Source: UBA1189 sp045660385 (GTDB lineage Bacteria > Bacteroidota > Bacteroidia > Bacteroidales > Bacteroidaceae). Taken from it: 24,946 nucleotides of DNA. Made by a program: the position numbers and the translations under genes. The notes under the pieces are model-generated. The model was not told the origin of the DNA and searched no databases. It saw only the letters and a program-made list of their open reading frames with translations. This document shows, piece by piece, positions 7,208 to 13,328 of this stretch; the first letter of the stretch is position 1; each line of letters starts with the position of its first letter. Location: assembly GCA_045660385.1 (NCBI GenBank), contig JAZRDT010000010.1, positions 1 through 24,946 of the forward strand, given 5' to 3'.

Positions 7208-10018
7208 TTAATCTTCGAATCGGATTTCATCGAGTGCATCCTCACTCTCCTCGATGTAGGGTAGGGTGGTGAAGTGCGCATCATAGAATGCGGCATACTC
7301 CTCTATGCTATAATGCTTCAGCATCAATTCCATGTTTTCCTCTGAAATAAGCAGTGCACGTATGCCACTCAGCTTCGTGGCCATTTCAGGGTCAGCATAC
7401 AGGCGGTGCATGTATTGATAAGCCTCAGTATAGCTGTGCAGACCTTTCACATGGAGCATGACGATGTTGCCATGCTTTGAGGTCGACATTTCGAAGTTTC
7501 TCACCATGAATTTCGTGAAGTTGTAACGGGCCACCTCATACAGCAGTTGGTTGTCGTTGACCGTGCCCTCTTCGTATGCTAATACGAATGTGAAGGGGGC
7601 GATACGCTCGGCGCTGAATGCCGGTCGCAGGCTATCGGCAACGGCCTCCATCTCTCCTACTGCAGCCAGTCGGCGGCTCCATATGCTACCCAGAGTGTTC
7701 GAGGTCAGCAGGCGACCCTCCTGCATTCCCTTGGCGATGAGTCCGGCTAGTTCGCTTATCTCATTTTCCGGATACTTGCTCACCACCTCCTTGAGTTGCA
7801 CGAGGAAGCCTGATTGGTCGCCCTGTTGCAGACTGCTCATTGCATGGAGGAACATGAACTTGGGACGATGTGCTCCCAACGGATATTTCTCGCCCGAGAG
7901 GGCAGCGTTGCTCTGCACCTCGCTAAGTATGCCATCGAGATAGGCGGCATAGGTGGCAGCGTAAAGCGAGTCCTCGATATGCTTGCCATGTATGGCATTC
8001 TCGGTATATTCCGGATCGTTGATTGTGAGTGTATAGTCGCTATAGGGGTATTCGGTAAACAATAGCTGACGATACCGCTCCGCATCATCCCATCGTTTCC
8101 ATCGCGAATACATGAGGTAGAAGTTGTAGTACACCTCATCCGTACGGTCAAAGTCAGGGAACTGCGTGTTGAGTCTGTGCAAGGTCTTCTCGGCCAGTCC
8201 AAAATCCTCAAGCCTGTCCTTGTAGATGATGCCCGCATTGAATAAGGCCTCCTGTAACAGGTCGTTCGATTCGGCGAGCTGCTCTTCGGTAAAGGGAATC
8301 TGCTGTAGGTAATACTTCCGGTCGTGCGGGTCTGTTACGAGGCTATCTGGAGTCTCTATGGCCAATGAGTCGGTCATCGTAGAATCCGTCACCTCTGTGT
8401 TCTCCCCCTCCTCTGAGTAGTCTGTCGCCTCGAACGATTCGTCGGCCAGCACCGACTTGTTTGCGCGTCGCCAATTATCCTCCAGTTTGCGTCGTCCCCA
8501 CTTCTGCTGGAAGTCCCTCTTTCCCTGTGCCACAAGTTGTTCGTTGTAGAAATACCACGAATTGTCTCCCGTACTCATCTGGGGCGTGTTCATCTGGGGA
8601 CCTCTGGCTTGGGCAGCACCTAACGCCTCTTCGCGTTGTGCCATCAGGGCAGCCTCCTCTTCGGCCTTCTTGGCCTCCTCCTCTTGGCGTATCACCTCGG
8701 CTATAAGGTTATCGATAACCTTGTATAGCTCCTCTTCGGGCAGCGTTGCGAGATGTTGCAGACTATCTTGCAATTCGATGACTACCGTATGCTCCACCAG
8801 CTCATCGAGGATGGTCGAACGCAGGTTCACCATGTCATACTGCTTGTGCTCCTTATCGATAAGTCCAATCGCCTCACTGTAGCAGCGCTGTGCATCCACA
8901 TAGTTGGCTTGTACCCAATAGATCTCTCCCAATTGTAGAAGCAGGATACCCTTTTCCACACCGTTGCGAGTGCTCAGTTCGGCCCCTTTCTCATACTCTT
9001 TTACAGCGTTCACCGTATCTCGTTGTGCCAGGTGTATGTTGCCCATGGCATAGTGCACCTGGTCCAGATAATCCTTGTTGTTCGGATCCTTGCCCATGCG
9101 ACGTAATGTCTTTAGCATCTTGTGCGCAGTGGATCCGCTCACTGTCTCCGTTTGCTGTATGCGGGCATTGAACTCCATCTCATAGGGCGGGTTCTGCTTG
9201 ATGGCCTTGCCGAAGGCTTCGTAGGCCTGTTGCTTATTGCCCAGATGCTTGTGTATCTGTCCTAAGAGGTAGTATTCGCGAGTCTTCTGCTTTTTTGTGC
9301 GTCCCGAGCGTTTCACTGCCTTTTCCAGATAGGGGAGCGCCTCGGCAAAACGCTCTTGCTGCAAGAGGTGTGAAGCCATGATGGCATCGTACTCCTCGGC
9401 TAGCTGATAGGGAATGCTGTCGCGTTTCATCTCTCCCAGCAGGTTCTCAGCCTCGTAGTTCCACTCCAGCTCGGCATAGCACTGTGCCATGCGCATGCGG
9501 GCCTCGGCTACAATCTCCGGCTCTTCGCTATAGAGTCGGGTGATGTATGAAAAGGTGCTGGCAGCCTCCAGAAATTCTCCTTTCTGAAACTGTGCTTTAC
9601 CCATAAGCATCCAGGCATGATGGAGGAAGGGGTTATACTCCTTCTTGGCATACCACAGCTTGTCGGCTTCGGTGAGTGTACGTCCCGATTTCTTTTTGGG
9701 TTTCTGCTTAATGGAGTGTAGCTTGATAGCCTTCTGCGACTTCTCTATCGCTTTGTCGAAGTTTCCGCCACCAGCCTTACGTGTGCTCTCCTTGCTGATA
9801 TTGAAGAGTGGAATAATCTCCATGTAGTTGTCCTTGTGTGCCTTCTCCTGCGCATCAAGCCCCTCCTTATACGCTTCATGACCGTTGTGATACACATTGA
9901 ATCGTGTCACAAATGCCTGATAGAACCTCGACTGCGCCGTGTTCACCTTTGTGGAGCCACATGCCGTAAGCAGTAGCACCAGTGCAACTATCAAGGTATG
10001 TCTATGCGTCCTCTTCAA
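7208..10018 (-). CDS. TPR lipoprotein, PorW/SprE-like (type IX secretion-associated)
   Basis: A 936-residue lipoprotein. Residues 1-19 form a signal peptide with a lipobox, LLLTAC, so Cys20 would be lipidated. The conserved opening STKVNTAQSRFYQAFVTRFNVYHNG and EKAHKDNYMEIIPLF resemble the PorW (Porphyromonas) and SprE (Flavobacterium) family, TPR lipoproteins linked to type IX secretion and gliding. TPR-like helices recur at about 130-400 (WMLMGKAQFQKGEFLEAAST, ALPYLEKAVKRSG, YYLLGQIHKHLGNKQQAYEA) and again at about 590-720. A Glu/Ala-rich coiled stretch lies at about 445-470 (RQEEEAKKAEEEAALMAQRE), and a Glu/Asp/Thr-rich loop at about 530-565. Many gut Bacteroidales keep homologues, so a role in secretion is inferred, supported by the two T9SS-like cargo genes downstream. 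It follows a 500-base spacer after the small membrane protein gene. Confidence 0.8.
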   Translation of the reverse strand: MKRTHRHTLIVALVLLLTACGSTKVNTAQSRFYQAFVTRFNVYHNGHEAYKEGLDAQEKAHKDNYMEIIPLFNISKESTRKAGGGNFDKAIEKSQKAIKLHSIKQKPKKKSGRTLTEADKLWYAKKEYNPFLHHAWMLMGKAQFQKGEFLEAASTFSYITRLYSEEPEIVAEARMRMAQCYAELEWNYEAENLLGEMKRDSIPYQLAEEYDAIMASHLLQQERFAEALPYLEKAVKRSGRTKKQKTREYYLLGQIHKHLGNKQQAYEAFGKAIKQNPPYEMEFNARIQQTETVSGSTAHKMLKTLRRMGKDPNNKDYLDQVHYAMGNIHLAQRDTVNAVKEYEKGAELSTRNGVEKGILLLQLGEIYWVQANYVDAQRCYSEAIGLIDKEHKQYDMVNLRSTILDELVEHTVVIELQDSLQHLATLPEEELYKVIDNLIAEVIRQEEEAKKAEEEAALMAQREEALGAAQARGPQMNTPQMSTGDNSWYFYNEQLVAQGKRDFQQKWGRRKLEDNWRRANKSVLADESFEATDYSEEGENTEVTDSTMTDSLAIETPDSLVTDPHDRKYYLQQIPFTEEQLAESNDLLQEALFNAGIIYKDRLEDFGLAEKTLHRLNTQFPDFDRTDEVYYNFYLMYSRWKRWDDAERYRQLLFTEYPYSDYTLTINDPEYTENAIHGKHIEDSLYAATYAAYLDGILSEVQSNAALSGEKYPLGAHRPKFMFLHAMSSLQQGDQSGFLVQLKEVVSKYPENEISELAGLIAKGMQEGRLLTSNTLGSIWSRRLAAVGEMEAVADSLRPAFSAERIAPFTFVLAYEEGTVNDNQLLYEVARYNFTKFMVRNFEMSTSKHGNIVMLHVKGLHSYTEAYQYMHRLYADPEMATKLSGIRALLISEENMELMLKHYSIEEYAAFYDAHFTTLPYIEESEDALDEIRFED

Positions 10019-10150
10019 TGATTATATTCTATATACTATTATATATAAAACTCCAATTCTCCTGTTTTATTGTCTAGGCTTGTCAGTTACCACTTGTTAA
10101 ATTGTTGAATGCTTCGTGTTGAGTGTTGAATGAGTCTGAAGAAATTAACC

Positions 10151-10416
10151 ATTGCGTAGCAACTTTCACCTTTTACCCTTCACCTTTCACCGCAGCCTTC
10201 GGCTGTTTTCACCGTTGCATCGCAACTTTCACCGCACCAAAGGTGCTTTAACCCTTAACCTCTAACCTTTCACCCTTCACCGCGCTTTAGCGCTTTAATC
10301 CTGCTACGCAGGCTTTTCCTCCTCCTCGCTCGGCATAGATTAAGCAAGCTTATCTCTACTCTCGCTTCGTTCGTCGGTTCACCGTTGCGCAGCAACTTTT
10401 ACCGCACCAAAGGTGC
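10151..10416 (+). repeat. Palindrome array 1 with TTT(A/C)ACC spacers
   Basis: The 503-base gap at 10019-10521 has no gene. Within it are short self-complementary units: ATTGCGTAGCAAC (10151-10163), CAGCCTTCGGCTG (10193-10205), GTTGCATCGCAAC (10214-10226), GCACCAAAGGTGC (10234-10246), GCGCTTTAGCGC (10282-10293), CCTGCTACGCAGG (10300-10312), GTTGCGCAGCAAC (10384-10396) and GCACCAAAGGTGC (10404-10416). Most are a 5-base stem with a 3-base loop, followed by TTT(A/C)ACC or runs of it. Adjacent pairs are spaced exactly 20 bases. A separate stretch at about 10321-10375 interrupts the array, and simple TTCATCA words follow it at 10451-10476. Confidence 0.8.
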
Positions 10417-10521
10417 TTTAACCTTTAACCTTTAACCTTTCACCCTTCACCATTCATCATTCATCATTCAACATTCCCCAATTTGGCGTCTGTAGACCGT
10501 TGACCGTTGACAACTTCGTTC

Positions 10522-10959
10522 TCAACGAAGTAACATAAATACCTCGTCCTTCAAGGCATCGGGCAATGCCACCTCGCGCAATTCGAGGCTTTTGAGCCAA
10601 TCATCCACCTCGCGTGGGTCCATGGTGTAGAGCACCTCACGGAACTCCTCTACGGCCTCGTCGTTATACTCATCCGAAGCCATACCGCGGAAGCGGTCCA
10701 GCTCTTCATCGTCAAAGTATTCAATATCGGTGCGCAAGGCACGTTTGATTTTGCCCTTCTCACATACTTCGTGCTCGCCACAGCACTCCTCTTCCTCTTC
10801 GTTCGGGTTTTCTACTTCGGCTGCTGTAGGTGCGGCTACTGGTTCCTCTGTTGTGGGCGAAACGGAGTCATCCCCATTCTTCTTTCTGATGAGTCGTCCT
10901 ACCAATGATAATGCCACAAGTGCTGCCAAGAATAGGGCGCTATACACTGCTATGTTCAT
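10522..10959 (-). CDS. Conserved membrane-anchored acidic protein of unknown function
   Basis: A 145-residue protein not assigned to a named family. The N-terminus is a single hydrophobic anchor at about residues 3-20 followed by a basic stop-transfer (RLIRKKNG). An acidic Pro/Glu-rich linker comes next (about 31-58), then a compact cysteine motif CCGEHEVCEKGK (Cys59, Cys60, His63, Cys66) that could bind metal. The C-terminal half (YFDDEELDRFRGMASDEYND, then LKSLELREVALPDALKDEVF) looks like a small folded domain. Similar proteins are, to my recollection, widespread in Bacteroidales, which is recollection and not a search result. It lies between aroA and the TPR gene on the same strand. Its stop codon is inside the hairpin ACTTCGTT-CTC-AACGAAGT at 10513-10531. 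A 24-unit heptamer repeat begins seven bases upstream of its start. Confidence 0.75.
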   Translation of the reverse strand: MNIAVYSALFLAALVALSLVGRLIRKKNGDDSVSPTTEEPVAAPTAAEVENPNEEEEECCGEHEVCEKGKIKRALRTDIEYFDDEELDRFRGMASDEYNDEAVEEFREVLYTMDPREVDDWLKSLELREVALPDALKDEVFMLLR

Positions 10960-10965
10960 GTTTTT

Positions 10966-11133
10966 GAATTACGAATTGTGAATTATGAATTATGAATTAT
11001 GAATTGTGAATTGTGAATTATGAATTGTGAATTATGAATTGTGAATTATGAATTGTGAATTATGAATTGTGAATTATGAATTGTGAATTATGAATTGTGA
11101 ATTATGAATTGTGAATTATGAATTATGAATTGT
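10966..11133. repeat. Heptamer tandem repeat, 24 units of GAATT(A/G)T
   Basis: Twenty-four uninterrupted 7-base units span 168 bases. Only the sixth position varies between A and G, apart from the first unit, which ends AC. Units 7 to 22 alternate GAATTGT and GAATTAT strictly, giving a 14-base higher-order period. The tract lies between the aroA stop and the start of the downstream membrane-protein gene, where the promoter or leader of that gene would be. Confidence 0.97.
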
Positions 11134-11150
11134 TAGTGGTCAGCCGGCTT

Positions 11151-11185
11151 TAATTTTCAATTTTTAATTTTTAATTTTCAATTTG
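11151..11185 (+). repeat. AT-rich ATTTTCAATTTTTAA tract overlapping the aroA 3' end
   Basis: Same word set as the tract at 4183-4214. The aroA stop codon (11171-11173) and its last codons (Gln-Ile-Glu-Asn) lie inside it, so the repeat supplies the end of the protein. Confidence 0.55.
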
Positions 11186-12460
11186 TTTCAGGTCTTCCCA
11201 AAAGTTGGGATACGACTTTGTTACCACCTCCGGGTGCTCTATCGTGAGTTCTTCGTGGCAAAGTGCTGCCGGAGCGAATGCCATTGCCATGCGATGGTCG
11301 TCATAGGTTGCTATTACGGGGTGTTCATCAGGCGTGCAGCGTGTTCCATCCCAAATCAGACGTTCGTCACCTTCGGCACGGAGCACGAATCCAAGTTTGC
11401 GCAGTTCATGGATGAGCGCCGCCACACGGTCGGTCTCCTTGATGCGCAGGCTTTGTATGCCTGTGAACGTAAAGGGTATGCCAAGCAGACAATAGGTCAC
11501 AGCCATGGTTTGGGCAATGTCGGGGCAATGGGTGAAGTCGAGCTCGACCTCCCTCTTATTCCCCCATTGGGGGAAAGAATCAATGTAAACATGATGATTA
11601 GTGAGATTTATAGTGCTGTTGGTATGGGGCATACTCTTCCCCCCTTGGGGGGATAGGAGGGGGGCTTTCCCTACCCTCAACCAATCAGCCACCACGCGAT
11701 CCCCCTGTCTACTGTCTTCTCGCATGCCATGCAGGCGGATATCCACCTCATATCCGTAGTGAGCAGCTACGGCAGCCAGTTCGTACCAATAGGATGCACC
11801 GCTCCAGTCGCCCTCCACAGTCAATGGCCTATCCTCATAACATCCGGGTTCTATGCGTAGGGTGCGCTCGTCCGCCCATTCGGCCGTAGCCCCATAGTGT
11901 CGCATCAGATCCAGCGTCAACTCGATATAAGTGCGCGAGGCGATGTTCCCTTTCAGCTTTAAGGTCAGACCCTCCTTCATGCAGGGACCAATCATCAGCA
12001 GAGCCGAGATGTATTGCGAACTGATGCCTGCCTCTATTTCCAGTGTGCCGCCCTGCAAAGGCTTCCCTTGGATACGCAGTGGCGGAAATCCCTCCCTGTT
12101 CATATAGGTGATGTCGGCTCCCAGCATACGCAATGCCTCTACCAGCGTGCCGATGGGGCGTTGTTGCATGCGCTCACTGCCTGTAATCGTCGTCTCGCCC
12201 GGCGTGATGGCCAGGTAGGCGGTGAGGAAGCGCATCGCTGTACCCGTAGCACCTATGTCGATGAGTGCAGCACCCGCTTTCTTTGTCTCGATACCCTCCT
12301 GCATATGCACGGTATCGTCGCACACGGCCAGTTGCTCTATGGTATAGCGGTGCTCACGACACAGGGCTTGCAGCATCAGCGCACGGTTGCTGATGCTTTT
12401 CGATGTCGGTGGCGTGACGTCGGCTACTAACCTCTTGGCGAATTTTAGCGTCTTTTGCAT
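11171..12460 (-). CDS. aroA: 3-phosphoshikimate 1-carboxyvinyltransferase (EPSP synthase) with internal insertion
   Basis: Sixth step of the shikimate pathway: transfers enolpyruvate from PEP to shikimate 3-phosphate. Present are the N-terminal substrate loop PPTSKSISNRALML (Lys21, Arg26), the IGATGTAMRFLTAYLA block near residue 70, QRPIGTLVEALRMLGADI, GDWSGASYWYELAA, the catalytic Asp314 in HCPDIAQTMAV, SLRIKETDRVAALIHELRKLG and the C-terminal YDDHRMAMAFA. Length is 429 residues, somewhat longer than usual for the group. The excess is explained by residues about 266-305 (from PLLSPQGG to FPQWGNKRE), encoded by a palindrome-ended repeat at 11548-11664. The insertion is just before the catalytic Asp strand. 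The frame and every core motif remain intact, so the enzyme is probably active. Confidence 0.93.
   Translation of the reverse strand: MQKTLKFAKRLVADVTPPTSKSISNRALMLQALCREHRYTIEQLAVCDDTVHMQEGIETKKAGAALIDIGATGTAMRFLTAYLAITPGETTITGSERMQQRPIGTLVEALRMLGADITYMNREGFPPLRIQGKPLQGGTLEIEAGISSQYISALLMIGPCMKEGLTLKLKGNIASRTYIELTLDLMRHYGATAEWADERTLRIEPGCYEDRPLTVEGDWSGASYWYELAAVAAHYGYEVDIRLHGMREDSRQGDRVVADWLRVGKAPLLSPQGGKSMPHTNSTINLTNHHVYIDSFPQWGNKREVELDFTHCPDIAQTMAVTYCLLGIPFTFTGIQSLRIKETDRVAALIHELRKLGFVLRAEGDERLIWDGTRCTPDEHPVIATYDDHRMAMAFAPAALCHEELTIEHPEVVTKSYPNFWEDLKQIEN
11548..11664 (-). repeat. In-frame palindrome-ended insertion inside aroA
   Basis: About 117 bases, a multiple of three. Each end carries a C-run/G-run hairpin: CCCCCATTGGGGG within 11548-11581 and CCCCCCTTGGGGGG within 11631-11664. 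The two ends are inverted copies of each other, matching at 23 of the first 28 positions. The encoded residues (SPQGGK and FPQWGNK at the two ends) do not resemble AroA. Exact borders are uncertain by a few bases. Confidence 0.7.
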
Positions 12461-12504
12461 CTTGTCGATAAAATAAAAACAGATTCTTACCCTCTATTTT
12501 TCGA

Positions 12505-12512
12505 CAAAATTA
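12505..12512 (-). promoter_or_regulatory. -7 element (TAATTTTG, minus strand) before aroA
   Basis: Minus-strand TAATTTTG fits TAnnTTTG and lies 45 bases before the aroA start. The expected -33 position reads only loosely as a TTTCG-like sequence, so the call is moderate. Confidence 0.45.
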
Positions 12513-12552
12513 GCGTTTTTTGTACTAAAAGACGAAAAAAAATAGGAAAAAG

Positions 12553-12583
12553 TTTGTGCAGTCAAAAAAAAGCAGTACCTTTG
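12553..12583 (+). promoter_or_regulatory. Promoter of the tRNA-Pro gene
   Basis: TTTG at 12553-12556 and TACCTTTG at 12576-12583 are separated by 19 bases, a textbook Bacteroidota primary-sigma promoter. The tRNA begins 17 bases after the -7 box. Confidence 0.85.
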
Positions 12584-12599
12584 CACCGCAATTGAGCAG

Positions 12600-12674
12600 C
12601 GGGGTGTAGCTCAGCCCGGTTAGAGTACGCGTCTGGGGGGCGTGTGGTCGCTGGTTCGAATCCAGTCACCCCGA
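12600..12674 (+). tRNA. tRNA-Pro (anticodon GGG)
   Basis: The 75-base cloverleaf folds fully. The acceptor CGGGGTG pairs with CACCCCG, the D arm is GCTC/GAGT, the anticodon stem CGCGT/GCGTG encloses loop CTGGGGG with anticodon GGG, and the T arm GCTGG/CCAGT carries loop TTCGAAT. The discriminator base is A. CCA is not encoded and must be added afterwards. GGG reads CCC and CCT proline codons. Confidence 0.96.
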
Positions 12675-12681
12675 CTGAGAG

Positions 12682-12726
12682 AAAGCATTGATAATCAAAC
12701 GATTGTCGATGCTTTTTTCTTTTTGT
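12682..12726 (+). terminator. Intrinsic terminator after tRNA-Pro
   Basis: A stem of 14 pairs (12683-12696 with 12701-12714, including two or three G-T wobbles) closes the loop AAAC and is followed directly by TTTTCTTTTT. This is a classical rho-independent terminator eight bases after the tRNA. Confidence 0.9.
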
Positions 12727-12824
12727 ATGCTCTCAAAGAATGCCTAGTTTAATTGGTGGTTTAATCGATTGAGTAAAACCGAGAATTAAACCGTTTTCGA
12801 ATAAATACGTCATTTTTTTTAGTA

Positions 12825-13055
12825 ATAATATAGCTCTTGTCCAAGTCTCTAGGATTGTCCCCCTAGGTTAGGAGGCCGACGCGGTATGAAAGCGTCGGTA
12901 GCGACAACTGCCGGTTCATCGGCACAAAGGAGTACCGAAGGTCTTTCCCTCGTAGAGGGGGAGGTGGTATGGCTTTTCAGGGAAATACCCCCTCCGCTTC
13001 GCTCGTCCCCCTAATAGGGGGACAATCCTGAGGATAGGGTAAACTCCTATATTAT
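12825..13055 (+). repeat. MITE-like element, copy C (231 bp)
   Basis: The ends are ATAATATAGCTCTTGTCC at 12825-12842 and the complement of ATAATATAGGAGTTTACC at 13038-13055, a diverged inverted pair. The interior has GCCGACGCGG, TATGAAAGCGTCGG, GGAGTACCGAAGGTC, the palindrome CCCTCGTAGAGGG, GGGGGAGGTGGTA and TACCCCCTCCGCTTCGCTC in the same order as reversed copy B. Both ends resemble the GATTGTCCCC end of the family, so one end looks exchanged. It sits between the tRNA terminator and the giant-protein promoter. The bases at 12727-12824 and 13056-13270 show no gene. Confidence 0.75.
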
Positions 13056-13272
13056 CTCCATTTTTTTGTGGTATGCCTGCAAAAATACTCATATTGTGTT
13101 TGTGGAAATATTCCAGATGTGCAGCGCGAGTTTGCGATGTGCGTCAACGTGTTTAGTTTCGTGTTTGAACTCGTGTTGACGGAAAAATCAATGCGAAACG
13201 CAGCAAATTTAACCATACTGCAGTTTTTTAGCCGTAATTCTGCTCTCTTTGATTGTTGCTCGTCGCTGTAAA

Positions 13273-13304
13273 TTTGGTAGATAACCGCGATTTTGTTACC
13301 TTTG
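13273..13304 (+). promoter_or_regulatory. Promoter of the EEP/GH43 giant gene
   Basis: TTTG at 13273-13276 and TACCTTTG at 13297-13304 are 20 bases apart. Transcription would begin near 13311, about 18 bases before the ATG at 13329. This rules out an in-frame start at 13293, which lies inside the promoter. Confidence 0.85.
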
Positions 13305-13328
13305 TGCCATAAAAATATAAATGCATTT

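Noticed and set aside
7551..9171. Several plus-strand frames opposite the TPR lipoprotein gene
   Set aside because: They are antisense shadows of a single continuous 936-residue frame with signal peptide and TPR repeats.
12600..12674. Considered whether the tRNA marks an integration site for the downstream giant genes
   Set aside because: No duplicated tRNA 3' end, integrase or attachment-like repeat is visible in the window.
13293..13328. Upstream in-frame start for the first giant protein
   Set aside because: It falls inside the TTTG-N20-TACCTTTG promoter, and the signal peptide begins properly at 13329.
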